This document shows, piece by piece, positions 44,123 through 52,094 of a DNA stretch of 64,000 nucleotides; positions within the stretch are counted from its first letter, which is position 1, and each line of letters begins with the position of its first letter. The notes beneath the pieces were generated by a model that made no database searches, had not been told where the DNA came from, and saw only the letters and a program-made list of their open reading frames with translations. The DNA is from Clostridiales bacterium (GTDB lineage: Bacteria > Bacillota > Clostridia > Christensenellales > Aristaeellaceae), in NCBI GenBank assembly GCA_015056145.1, contig SVGY01000008.1:1-64000 (forward strand). Reading direction: 5' to 3'. A program made the translations under genes and the position numbers.

Positions 44123-44587
44123 GTGTACGAGTATTACAAGGGGCTGGTCATCCGGGAGGGAACCGGGGGCGTGGACGGCGCAAGGCTGAGAAAGCTGTAC
44201 GAAGCTGTGGGATGGTGCGGCAGCAGCCTCCCCCTTTGGCAAAACGAAAAGTTTGAAATTGCCATGAAAAACTCCGCCTGGGCCTTTACCGTCTGGGACG
44301 GGGAGGAACTTGTGGGAATGGTTCGGGTAGTATCCGACAGGGTGATGGTTGCTTCCATACAGGATTTGATCCTGCTGGATGAGTACCGCCGCATGGGTCT
44401 GGGCAGAAAACTGGTGGAGAAGTGCCTTGCAAAACTGCCCAGCGGAAACTGGACGGCAAGAACCACGCCGGAAAATTATTCTTTTTATGAAAAATGCGGG
44501 TTTTCCATGCCCCGGGAAAACAACGCTACCATGGAATACGACGGTTATCGCCTGTCCAGAGCCACCAGGGGCAAGGAAGACCACTGA
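44123..44587 (+). CDS. GNAT acetyltransferase
   Basis: A 154-residue GNAT protein with the acetyl-CoA loop LDEYRRMGLGRKLVEKCL near residues 88-105 and the C-terminal TPENYSFYEKCGF segment. The GTG at 44123 is chosen because GAGGTGA lies five bases upstream; another GTG at 44114 would place that site inside the gene. It begins ten bases after the MATE stop, so the two are co-transcribed. Substrate unknown. Confidence 0.85.
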   Translation: MYEYYKGLVIREGTGGVDGARLRKLYEAVGWCGSSLPLWQNEKFEIAMKNSAWAFTVWDGEELVGMVRVVSDRVMVASIQDLILLDEYRRMGLGRKLVEKCLAKLPSGNWTARTTPENYSFYEKCGFSMPRENNATMEYDGYRLSRATRGKEDH

Positions 44588-44598
44588 CGGGGGTTAAT

Positions 44599-45075
44599 AT
44601 GGAAAAGGACTGGATATTTGCAGGGGAAGGGTACTCCTGCGATGTAAGAGTCGCTGCCGTGCTGGTGAAGGATCACAAAATCCTTGTGCAGAGGGAACGG
44701 AACGGCATGGAATACGCTTTGCCCGGGGGTCACATCAAAATCGGCGAAACGCTGGAAGAAGGCCTTATTCGTGAATTTCGGGAAGAAATGGCAGTAAATA
44801 TCCGTTGCAGGCGTGTTATCTGGAGTGAGGAATGCTTTTGGCAATCCGGCGGCAGACAGGTTCACAATATCTCTTTCTATTTTCTGGTGGATTTGTGCGA
44901 CGGTTTCGATATTCCCGATGATGCTGTTTTTGTTCCTAACAGGGATAACGATAACGTGGTGGCGGGCTGGCTGCCCGTCGGTCAGCTTGAAAAAGCGGTT
45001 ATCTATCCGGAATTTCTGAAAAAGGAAATAAACTGTCTGGATGGTCCGATGAAGCATTTTGTAACACGGGCATAA
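44599..45075 (+). CDS. Nudix hydrolase
   Basis: A 158-residue Nudix protein that hydrolyses nucleoside diphosphate-linked compounds. The Nudix box is GGHIKIGETLEEGLIREFREE near residues 44-64, with REFREE supplying the metal ligands. The usual final Gly is replaced (EEMA), as in several active members. The weak GGGGGTTAAT site and the conserved domain place the start at 44599, eleven bases after the GNAT stop. Substrate not predictable. Confidence 0.88.
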   Translation: MEKDWIFAGEGYSCDVRVAAVLVKDHKILVQRERNGMEYALPGGHIKIGETLEEGLIREFREEMAVNIRCRRVIWSEECFWQSGGRQVHNISFYFLVDLCDGFDIPDDAVFVPNRDNDNVVAGWLPVGQLEKAVIYPEFLKKEINCLDGPMKHFVTRA

Positions 45076-45109
45076 AAAACGGGTTTTTCGGTTTGTTGAA
45101 CCATAAAAG

Positions 45110-45160
45110 AGCGCACCTGCTCACCGCCCTGAGGCGACGTGCGGGTGCGCTTTGTTTCTT
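45110..45160 (+). terminator. terminator of the NadR-Nudix series
   Basis: GCGCACC (45111-45117) pairs with GGTGCGC (45144-45150), with an inner stem CGCC/GGCG (45125-45128, 45133-45136), followed by TTTGTTTCTT. Confidence 0.7.
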
Positions 45161-45183
45161 GCCTTGTTTCTTGGCGGCATGCC

Positions 45184-45738
45184 TTATTCCATAATGCTTC
45201 CGTCAGGATTGAACAGGGGCAGTTTTTCCAGATAGATGATATCCTTGCGGGCCTGAGCATCGCCTTCGGCAAGGATGGCCATTTTGCCAACCACGATGCC
45301 GCCGGCCTGCTCCACAAGGGTTTCCACGGCCTTCAGGCTTTCGCCGGTGGAAATAACGTCATCCACGATAACCACCCGGCGGCCCTTCATGAAATCTGCA
45401 TCATCCTGGTCGATGCACAGGGTCTGCTTCTTTTCGGTGGTAATGCTGTTCACTTCCGTGGTGAAGACGTTCTTCATGTACAGCTTGGCGGCCTTGCGGG
45501 CGATAAGGTAACGGTTTTCACCGCTCTGGCGGGCCATTTCATATACCAGCGGGATGCCCTTGGATTCGGCAGTGATGAGCACATCGTGTTCGGGGGCCAA
45601 CTTCAGCAGGTCACGGGCACAGGCTTCGGTCAGTTCCACATCGCCAAAAATGACGAAAGCGCCGATGTACAGCTTGTCGTTCACGGGGCAGAGGGGAAGG
45701 TTGCGCTTGAGGCCGGCTACGTTCAATTCATAAAACAT
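45184..45738 (-). CDS. Purine-type phosphoribosyltransferase
   Basis: A 184-residue type I phosphoribosyltransferase that joins a base to PRPP. The PRPP loop is VVIVDDVISTGESL near 122-135, and ITAESKGIPLVYEMA holds a second conserved segment. The overall length and pattern fit the adenine/xanthine phosphoribosyltransferase branch, but the base is not certain. AAAGGTG eight bases before 45738 picks this ATG over one six codons upstream. It is a single-gene unit with its own promoter. Confidence 0.85.
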   Translation of the reverse strand: MFYELNVAGLKRNLPLCPVNDKLYIGAFVIFGDVELTEACARDLLKLAPEHDVLITAESKGIPLVYEMARQSGENRYLIARKAAKLYMKNVFTTEVNSITTEKKQTLCIDQDDADFMKGRRVVIVDDVISTGESLKAVETLVEQAGGIVVGKMAILAEGDAQARKDIIYLEKLPLFNPDGSIME

Positions 45739-45782
45739 GGTAAACACACCTTTCATATGTAACAGGTTTGGTTTCTGGAAGG

Positions 45783-45812
45783 ATTATACCACATTTGTAT
45801 CCAAAATGGCAA
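45783..45812 (-). promoter_or_regulatory. promoter of the phosphoribosyltransferase
   Basis: Minus-strand TTGCCA (45812-45807), an 18-bp spacer and TATAAT (45788-45783), about 45 bp before the ATG. Confidence 0.7.
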
Positions 45813-45815
45813 AAG

Positions 45816-45847
45816 AAAAACAGCACGGGATAACCCATGCTGTTTTT
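45816..45847 (-). terminator. terminator after the aquaporin gene
   Basis: AAAAACAGCA-GGG and CCC-TGCTGTTTTT pair around ATAA with one C-A mismatch. T-runs exist on both strands. It lies between the aquaporin stop and the phosphoribosyltransferase promoter. Confidence 0.75.
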
Positions 45848-45856
45848 TGTGATAAA

Positions 45857-46552
45857 TCAGGCCTTGCTGCTTTCCAGGAACTTGTGAACCAGGGCAGCCA
45901 GAGCAGCGCCAACCAGCGGGCCAACGATGAATACCCACAGGCAGCTCAGAGCAGCGGTGTTGCCGGAAATGGCAGCCACCACAGCGGGGCCGAAGCTGCG
46001 GGCGGGGTTGACGGAAGTGCCGGTGAGGCCGATGCCCAGAATGTGAACCAGCACCAGAGTGAAGCCGATAACCAGGCCGCCGAAGGAGCCGTGGCCAGCA
46101 TTCTTGGAGGTAACGCCCAGGATGACCAGCACGAAGATGAAGGTCAGAACGATTTCCACCAGCAGGCCGGCGAAAACGCTGCCGCCCACGCCAGTCAGAG
46201 CGTTGGAGCCGAAGGCGCCGGTCATGTCGGTGACCTTGCCCAGGCCGAAGATAGCAGCCAGCAGGCCGGCACCGGCCAGAGCGCCCAGGCACTGGGAGAT
46301 GACGTAGCCGATGAAATCCTTCACGGACATGCCCTTGTTCATCAGAACGCCCAGAGAAACAGCGGGGTTGATGTGGCAGCCGGAGATGTTGCCCACGCAG
46401 TAGGCCATGCCAACGATGACCAGACCGAAGGCCAGGGCAGTCAGCAGGTAACCGGAACCGTGATCTGCTTTGCAGCCCACCAGCATGGCGGTGCCGCAGC
46501 CCAGGGTGACCAGAGTAAGAGTGCCAATGAATTCAGCAATGTACTTTTTCAT
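45857..46552 (-). CDS. Aquaporin (MIP family)
   Basis: A 231-residue channel with six membrane segments and the two pore half-helices GCHINPAVSLG and GTSVNPARSFGP. The second loop, lacking the Asp typical of glycerol facilitators, favours a water-selective AqpZ-like channel. GAGAGGA before 46552 supports this ATG; the open frame upstream to 46657 has no ribosome site. Confidence 0.93.
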   Translation of the reverse strand: MKKYIAEFIGTLTLVTLGCGTAMLVGCKADHGSGYLLTALAFGLVIVGMAYCVGNISGCHINPAVSLGVLMNKGMSVKDFIGYVISQCLGALAGAGLLAAIFGLGKVTDMTGAFGSNALTGVGGSVFAGLLVEIVLTFIFVLVILGVTSKNAGHGSFGGLVIGFTLVLVHILGIGLTGTSVNPARSFGPAVVAAISGNTAALSCLWVFIVGPLVGAALAALVHKFLESSKA

Positions 46553-46668
46553 GTGTATCCTCTCGTTTCTGTTGTTTATTGAACGAAATCGTTTCCAAAT
46601 ATTATAGACCTTTGCAAAGCGTGCTTCAAGGATAAAAAAACAACAAAAGTATGACAAAAAACATCACG

Positions 46669-46698
46669 TTGACATCTCAACTTGGTTTGGAGTATCAT
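46669..46698 (+). promoter_or_regulatory. promoter of the MarR operon
   Basis: TTGACA at 46669-46674, an 18-bp spacer and TATCAT at 46693-46698, about 43 bp before the marR-type ATG. No clear palindromic operator is visible around it. Confidence 0.75.
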
Positions 46699-46741
46699 AA
46701 AAATCAGCAAGAAAGTATATCTGCGCAAGGAGGTTCGGAGG

Positions 46742-47185
46742 ATGCAGAGCCGATACGAACAGTTTGCCTCATCCATTGCCAGCATCTATCATTCCATCCA
46801 GAAAATAGAGAAAAATGTAATGGTGGAATACGGAAGCAAGGGTATTTTCGCCCAGTATCTTGCTGCGCTCTACCGCCGCCCGGAAGGGCTTACCGCAGCA
46901 AAACTCAGCGAAATGTGCGACAAGGACAAGGCGGCGGTATCCCGAACGGTGGCGGAAATGGAGAGGGAAGGCCTTATTTTACGGGAGGATAACCGCTACC
47001 GGGTACGGCTTGTTCTGACCGAGGAAGGCAGAAAGGCCGCAGAGTATGTATCCCGTCAGGCCCTTATGGCAGTGAAGGCGGGCGGCCACGGCCTCAGCGA
47101 CGAGGAAAGGGCCGAACTGCAAAACCAGCTTGCGCTTATTGCGGATAATCTGGAAAAAATCAGCAGAGGAGAGATGGAACTGTGA
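46742..47185 (+). CDS. MarR-family transcriptional regulator
   Basis: A 147-residue winged-helix regulator. The recognition helix region is LSEMCDKDKAAVSRTVAEME, followed by the wing LILREDNRYRVRLVLTEEGRKAA. AAGGAGG fixes the ATG at 46742. Its stop overlaps the GTG start of the alcohol dehydrogenase (GTGA), so it probably controls its own operon in response to a small aromatic or aldehyde-type ligand; that last point is inference. Confidence 0.92.
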   Translation: MQSRYEQFASSIASIYHSIQKIEKNVMVEYGSKGIFAQYLAALYRRPEGLTAAKLSEMCDKDKAAVSRTVAEMEREGLILREDNRYRVRLVLTEEGRKAAEYVSRQALMAVKAGGHGLSDEERAELQNQLALIADNLEKISRGEMEL

Positions 47186-48381
47186 AGCTGCTCAAGCGGA
47201 TATATTGCAGGATATATCAGGGCGCTTTCCGGCTGGCATTTCCATTGCTGCCTTATCGGGAGCCCCAATTGTTCCATAGCGTGGAAGAACTGGAAAGTCT
47301 GCTTCACCGCCTTCGGCCGGAGGCTGTATTGCTGGTGACGGATGAGGGTCTATGCAAGGCCGGCCTTACCGCAAGGGTGGAAGCGCTGCTTGGCCGGATG
47401 AACATCCGCTGCGCCATCTACAGCGGCACACGGGCCAACCCCACCGTAACCAACGTGGAGGAATCCAGAAAACTCTACGAGGACGAAAAATGCAGCTGCA
47501 TTATTGCCCTTGGCGGCGGCTCACCCATGGACTGCGCCAAAGGGGTGGGCGCACGGGTCGCCTACCCGCACAAAAGCCTCCGGCAGCTTAAAGGTTTGCT
47601 GAAGGTGCTCAGAAAGATCCCTCCGCTGATCGCCATCCCTACCACCGCAGGCACCGGCAGCGAGGTAACGCTGACGGCCGTTCTAACCGATGATGCAAAG
47701 AAGCACAAGTATACCATGAACGATTTTACCCTCATTCCCCGGTATGCAGTGCTGGATCCGGAACTGACCCGCAGCCTGCCCCCGTCCCTGACGGCGGCCA
47801 CAGGTATGGATGCCCTGACCCATGCGGTGGAAGCCTTTATTGGCCGGAGCACCACCAAAGAGACCCGGTCCATGGCAATGGAAGCGGTGAGGCTGATTTT
47901 TGCCAGTCTGGAAAAAGCATACGTTGACGGCAGCAACATGGAGGCACGCCGGAATATGCTCCGGGCATCCTATGCGGCAGGCGTGGCGTTTTCCCGTTCC
48001 TATGTGGGATATGTTCATGCGGTGGCCCATTCTCTGGGCGGACAGTATAATTTTCCCCACGGGTTGACCAATGCCGTTCTTTTGCCCAATGTGCTGGAAA
48101 AATACGGTGTGGCCATCCACGGGAAACTTATGACGCTGGCGGTCTGTGCAGGGGTAGCGGATCAAACGGACAGCCCGGCAACGGCGGCAGAAAAGTTCAT
48201 CACCTCCATACGGCAGATGAATAAAAGAATGAACATTCCAGCCACCCTCAAGGGCATTTGTCCCGGGGATATTCCCGAAATGGCTGCCCATGCAGAAAAA
48301 GAGGCCAACCCGCTGTATCCCGTACCGGTTCTGATGGACGCAAAAGAGCTGGAAGGCTTCTACTTAGGAATTATGGAATAA
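47182..48381 (+). CDS. Iron-containing (group III) alcohol dehydrogenase
   Basis: A 399-residue NAD(P)-dependent dehydrogenase. The cofactor loop is ALGGGSPMDCAKG. Metal ligands are the Asp and His in ATGMDALTHAVEAF and the two His in VAHSLGGQYNFPHG. The family oxidises alcohols or reduces aldehydes; the substrate is unknown. It starts with GTG overlapping the MarR stop and precedes the ketopantoate reductase-like gene by 27 bp. Confidence 0.93.
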   Translation: MKLLKRIYCRIYQGAFRLAFPLLPYREPQLFHSVEELESLLHRLRPEAVLLVTDEGLCKAGLTARVEALLGRMNIRCAIYSGTRANPTVTNVEESRKLYEDEKCSCIIALGGGSPMDCAKGVGARVAYPHKSLRQLKGLLKVLRKIPPLIAIPTTAGTGSEVTLTAVLTDDAKKHKYTMNDFTLIPRYAVLDPELTRSLPPSLTAATGMDALTHAVEAFIGRSTTKETRSMAMEAVRLIFASLEKAYVDGSNMEARRNMLRASYAAGVAFSRSYVGYVHAVAHSLGGQYNFPHGLTNAVLLPNVLEKYGVAIHGKLMTLAVCAGVADQTDSPATAAEKFITSIRQMNKRMNIPATLKGICPGDIPEMAAHAEKEANPLYPVPVLMDAKELEGFYLGIME

Positions 48382-48408
48382 CGGTTCAAAAAAAGGAGGA
48401 TGAAACAA

Positions 48409-49425
48409 ATGAAACGCTACGCAATTTATGGCGCAGGTTCCCTGGGAACGGTGCTGGGCGCATTTATCGAAAAGAGCGGTACCCACATTGATCTCATCAA
48501 CCGCAACAAAGCACATGTGGAAGCCCTCAACCGGGACGGCGCAAGGATTACCGGCACGGTGGAAATGAACGTGCCCGTTACCGCCATCACCCCCGATGAG
48601 ATGACCGGGGTATACGATGTGATCCTTTTGATGACCAAGCAGTTGAAAAACCCTGAGGTAGTCAGCTTCCTGAAACCCTTCCTTGCAGAAGACGGCGTGA
48701 TGGTCACCCTGCAAAACGGCCTGCCTGAACCCGGCATTGCAGAGATTATCGGTTCCGGGCGCACCATGGGCTGTGTGGTGGAATGGGGCGCAACGCTGTC
48801 CGCTCCCGGCCAGTGCACCCTTACCAGTGAGGTGGACAGCCTTTCTTTCCATATGGGCAAAATGGAAGGCATCACCGATGCGCAGTACGCCATGGTGAAG
48901 GAACTGCTGGAAAAAATGTGCCCGGTTCACGAGGAAGAAAACCTGCTGGGCGCACGCTGGTCCAAGCTGCTGATCAACGCCACGTTCTCCGGCCTTGGTA
49001 CGGTGATGGGCGGCGTGTTCGGCGATGTGTCTGGCAGCACTGCGGGCCGTCGGGTAGCCATCCGCTGCATGAAGGAATGCATCGACGTGGGCCATGCCGC
49101 TGGAGTTACCTTCGCCCCTGTGCAGGGCAAAAACATCACGGCGCTGTTTTATTACAAGAACGCCTTGAAGCGTTTTGTGGGCACGCTGCTGATCCCCATC
49201 GCCATGAAAAAACATCGGGCCATTGAGCCTTCCATGCTGCAGGACCTGAAAAACGGCAAGCCCTGCGAGGTGGATGCCATCAATGGCGTGGTGTGCGACT
49301 ATGGCCGCAGATACGGCGTAAAAACTCCCATTAACGACCGCATTGTAGAAATTATCAAGAAGCAGCAGGAAGGTCAGCTGCCGCTTTCCGCAGAAAATAT
49401 CAGCCTTTTTGACGACTTGCTCTGA
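48409..49425 (+). CDS. Ketopantoate reductase family (PanE/ApbA) enzyme
   Basis: A 338-residue NADPH-dependent reductase. The nucleotide loop is IYGAGSLGTVLGAF at the N-terminus. LLMTKQLKNPEVV and VTLQNGLPEP follow, and the C-terminal helical domain has the conserved Lys/Asn region WSKLLINATFSGL. AAGGAGG lies nine bases before ATG 48409; an in-frame ATG at 48400 touches the site and is unlikely. True ketopantoate reduction versus a related 2-keto acid is not settled. Confidence 0.88.
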   Translation: MKRYAIYGAGSLGTVLGAFIEKSGTHIDLINRNKAHVEALNRDGARITGTVEMNVPVTAITPDEMTGVYDVILLMTKQLKNPEVVSFLKPFLAEDGVMVTLQNGLPEPGIAEIIGSGRTMGCVVEWGATLSAPGQCTLTSEVDSLSFHMGKMEGITDAQYAMVKELLEKMCPVHEEENLLGARWSKLLINATFSGLGTVMGGVFGDVSGSTAGRRVAIRCMKECIDVGHAAGVTFAPVQGKNITALFYYKNALKRFVGTLLIPIAMKKHRAIEPSMLQDLKNGKPCEVDAINGVVCDYGRRYGVKTPINDRIVEIIKKQQEGQLPLSAENISLFDDLL

Positions 49426-49432
49426 CAAAAAA

Positions 49433-49469
49433 CGCCTGTATGCCCCGCCGGGCCTGCAGGCGGCTTTTT
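49433..49469 (+). terminator. terminator of the MarR operon
   Basis: CGCCTG (49433-49438) pairs with CAGGCG (49457-49462), with a short GC inner stem, followed by GCTTTTTC. Confidence 0.7.
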
Positions 49470-49482
49470 CTGTCCGGATTTC

Positions 49483-49511
49483 TTGCGCCTTTTCAAAAGG
49501 AATGATATACT
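49483..49511 (+). promoter_or_regulatory. promoter of the macro-domain operon
   Basis: TTGCGC at 49483-49488, a 17-bp spacer and TATACT at 49506-49511, about 50 bp before the macro-domain gene. Confidence 0.6.
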
Positions 49512-49561
49512 GATATAAATCTTTATGTAATCTGCATTTTTTCATATAAGGAGGAACCCTC

Positions 49562-50827
49562 GTGCCGCTGCAAATCGTACGCAATGATATTACCCATATG
49601 AAGGTAGACGCAATTGTGAATTCTGCCTGCAAATCCCTGGGCGGAGGGGGCGGTGTGGACGGAGCCATCCACAAGGCGGCCGGAAGGGAATTGCTGAAGG
49701 AATGCCTTACCCTTGGCGGCTGCGAGGTGGGTCAGGCCAAGATCACCAAAGGATATAAACTTCCTGCCCGCTATGTGATTCACACCGTGGGGCCCGTGTG
49801 GCACGGTGGCAGTTCCGGGGAAAAGGAACTGCTGGAATCCTGCTACCGTTCCTCGCTGGAGCTGGCCCGGGATTATCAACTGGAAACGGTGGCTTTCCCG
49901 TTGATTTCCGCAGGGATTTTCAGTTTTCCAAGAGAACTTGCACTGAATATTGCTGTTACTACCATCAGCAGCTTCCTTATGGAAAACGACATGATGGTAT
50001 ATATCGTTGTTTTCGATCCGGAAAGCTATCATCTCAGCGGCAAGCTGTTTCATGGCATCGCTCAGTACATTGACGAAAACTATGTAAACGAGCATACGGA
50101 CTTGCGCCGGGAGCGATTCCGGGATTCCATGAGGCAGTGGCTCCGGGGCGAGAGTAAGCAAAAACCTTCCATGAGCAGCGTTGCGCCGGATGCATCTGCT
50201 GGATTTTTTTCTGAAAAGAAGAAAGACAAGAGCAACTCGCTTAGCAGCTTTGACTGGTCGGCAGATAATAATCTGGAGGATGCAGAGCGTTTTGACGCAG
50301 CGCTGAAAAAACCGGAAAAAGGCGCTGCTTTCGGAGGCATTGGGAAACACGGGGACCGTGCAAAAAAAGAAATCAGAGTATGCGCTACTATGCCGGAAAG
50401 CTTTCTGGCAGAGCCCGAGAAGGATGATTTTCCCGGCTTTCTTGCGGATACAAGCAGCATCAGCCTGGAAGAGGCCCTGAAGCATGTGGACGAAAGCTTT
50501 TCCCAGATGGTGCTACGGCTCATAGACCAGAGGGGCATGAAGGATCCAGAGTGCTACAAGCGGGCCAATATGGACAGGAAGCTGTTTTCCAAAATCCGCA
50601 ATGATATAGCCTACAAGCCCAAAAAGACCACAGCTGTGGCCCTGGCCATCGCCCTGAGCCTGAACCGGCAGGAAACTGACGAGCTGCTTTTGAAGGCGGG
50701 TTTCGCCCTCTCGCCCAGCAGCAAATTTGACATCATCATCGAGTACTGCCTCAAAAAGCAAATATACGATATTCATCAGGTAAACCAGATACTCTTTGAT
50801 TTTGACCAGCCTGTGCTGGGCGTGTGA
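49562..50827 (+). CDS. Macro-domain protein with C-terminal HTH-like domain
   Basis: A 421-residue protein. Residues 1 to ~170 form a macro domain, which binds ADP-ribose and often removes it from proteins or from O-acetyl-ADP-ribose. Seen are VDAIVNSACKSLGGGGGVD, VIHTVGPVWHGG and LISAGIFSFP. A low-complexity linker (~195-300) leads to a C-terminal domain of ~110 residues (SQMVLRLIDQRGMKDPECYK, ANMDRKLFSKIRNDI, ALSLNRQETDELLLKAG) that resembles a DNA- or RNA-binding helical regulator domain common in Clostridia. It heads a cluster with an ADP-ribosylglycohydrolase, so ADP-ribose turnover is the shared theme. GGAGG precedes the GTG/ATG at the domain start. Confidence 0.88.
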   Translation: MPLQIVRNDITHMKVDAIVNSACKSLGGGGGVDGAIHKAAGRELLKECLTLGGCEVGQAKITKGYKLPARYVIHTVGPVWHGGSSGEKELLESCYRSSLELARDYQLETVAFPLISAGIFSFPRELALNIAVTTISSFLMENDMMVYIVVFDPESYHLSGKLFHGIAQYIDENYVNEHTDLRRERFRDSMRQWLRGESKQKPSMSSVAPDASAGFFSEKKKDKSNSLSSFDWSADNNLEDAERFDAALKKPEKGAAFGGIGKHGDRAKKEIRVCATMPESFLAEPEKDDFPGFLADTSSISLEEALKHVDESFSQMVLRLIDQRGMKDPECYKRANMDRKLFSKIRNDIAYKPKKTTAVALAIALSLNRQETDELLLKAGFALSPSSKFDIIIEYCLKKQIYDIHQVNQILFDFDQPVLGV

Positions 50828-50841
50828 TGGGGGAGAGGCCA

Positions 50842-51312
50842 ATGCACATTCGTTTTGCTGAGGAAAAGGATATTCCTGTAGTTCTTGATTTTATCCGTCA
50901 GCTGGCAGAATATGAGCATATGCTGGATCAGGTGGTGGCAACAGAAGCGCTGCTCCGGGAATGGCTCTTTGTGCGGAAGACGGCGGAGGTGCTCATTGCC
51001 GAAGAAGCAGAAGATGCTGTAGGATTTGCACTTTTCTTTCATAATTTTTCCACCTTTTTGGGCAGAGGCGGTATCTATCTGGAAGATCTTTTTGTGCGGC
51101 CTGATTATCGTGGCAAAGGTTTTGGCAAGGCCTTGCTGAAAAAACTTGCGCAACTTGCTGTGGAGCGGGGCTGCGGCCGCCTGGAATGGAGCTGCCTTGA
51201 CTGGAATCAGCCCAGCATAGATTTCTACCTTTCCATGGGCGCTCAGCCTATGAGCGACTGGACAGTGTACCGGATCGCCGGTCAGCGGCTTATAGAAATA
51301 GCCCAAAAATAA
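50842..51312 (+). CDS. SSAT-like GNAT (polyamine/diamine acetyltransferase type)
   Basis: A 156-residue GNAT protein that closely follows the spermidine/spermine acetyltransferase pattern: IYLEDLFVRPDYRGKGFGKA with the acetyl-CoA loop, WNQPSIDFYLSMGA, and DWTVYRI at the end. The likely substrate is a polyamine, thialysine-like amine or similar, by family only. ATG 50842 is chosen by GGGGGAGAGG just upstream. It starts 15 bases after the macro-domain stop, so it is co-transcribed. Confidence 0.85.
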   Translation: MHIRFAEEKDIPVVLDFIRQLAEYEHMLDQVVATEALLREWLFVRKTAEVLIAEEAEDAVGFALFFHNFSTFLGRGGIYLEDLFVRPDYRGKGFGKALLKKLAQLAVERGCGRLEWSCLDWNQPSIDFYLSMGAQPMSDWTVYRIAGQRLIEIAQK

Positions 51313-51388
51313 GAACATAATCTGTTTTTCATAGAAATGACAAAAAATGAAAATGTCGCCTCCGGAGCGACCCAGCGAAGGGACACAT

Positions 51389-51432
51389 CCTGTATGATTG
51401 TATCGTACCAAGGCAAAGAACAATCATACAGG
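51389..51432 (+). promoter_or_regulatory. 13-bp inverted repeat overlapping a ribosome site
   Basis: CCTGTATGATTGT (51389-51401) is perfectly complementary to ACAATCATACAGG (51420-51432) across an 18-base loop. The right arm contains the first three bases of the AGGAGG ribosome site (51430-51435) of the VWA gene. In RNA it would partly hide that site; in DNA it could be an operator, as TATGAT within the left arm could also be a -10. A second small palindrome (GTCGC/GCGAC, 51355-51371) lies just upstream. Confidence 0.7.
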
Positions 51433-51443
51433 AGGTTTTTAAT

Positions 51444-52088
51444 ATGAAAAAGAATTTGACGGAGCTGGTATTCATCATCGATCGCAGCGGCTCTATGAGC
51501 GGTATGGAAGGCGATACCATCGGCGGTTTCAACAGCATGATCGAAAAGCAGCGGAATGAATCCGGCGAGGCTCTGGTATCCACGGTGCTCTTCAACACCG
51601 TAACGGAGGTGATTCACGATCGGGTGGACGTGAGGAAGATCAGCCCCATGACGGGCAAAGATTATTTCCCCGGAGGCTGCACCGCTCTGCTGGACGCCAT
51701 CGGCGGAGCCATCCACCACATCGGCAACATTCACAAGTACGCCCGGCCGGAGGATGTGCCGGAGAAAACCATGTTCGTCATCACCACTGACGGCCTGGAA
51801 AACGCCAGCCACAGGTACTCTGCGGAAAAGGTGAAGCAGATGATTCAGCGGCAAAAGGAAAGGTACGGCTGGGAATTCCTGTTCCTGGCTGCGAACATCG
51901 ACGCTGTCGAAACTGCAAGGAGCTTTGGTATTGAAGAGGACAGGGCGGTGGACTTCCATTGCGATGCGCCGGGTCTCATGGTCAACTATGCAGCCGTCAG
52001 CGACGCCGTCAGCACGGTGCGCAGGGGCAGGAAGCTGGACTGCACCTGGAAAGCCCCCATCGAAGAAGACTATATTAACAGGAGGTAA
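51444..52088 (+). CDS. VWA (TerY-like) domain protein
   Basis: A 214-residue protein made of one von Willebrand A domain with an intact metal-dependent adhesion site: DRSGSMSG near residues 13-20, the Thr-bearing loop GCTALLDAIGG, and TTDGLEN. No signal peptide or membrane segment, so it is cytoplasmic, as with TerY-like proteins of stress or tellurite clusters. AGGAGG precedes the ATG but lies beside an inverted repeat. It is followed after six bases by the ADP-ribosylglycohydrolase gene, implying a joint function, perhaps as scaffold. Confidence 0.9.
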   Translation: MKKNLTELVFIIDRSGSMSGMEGDTIGGFNSMIEKQRNESGEALVSTVLFNTVTEVIHDRVDVRKISPMTGKDYFPGGCTALLDAIGGAIHHIGNIHKYARPEDVPEKTMFVITTDGLENASHRYSAEKVKQMIQRQKERYGWEFLFLAANIDAVETARSFGIEEDRAVDFHCDAPGLMVNYAAVSDAVSTVRRGRKLDCTWKAPIEEDYINRR

Positions 52089-52094
52089 ATCAAT

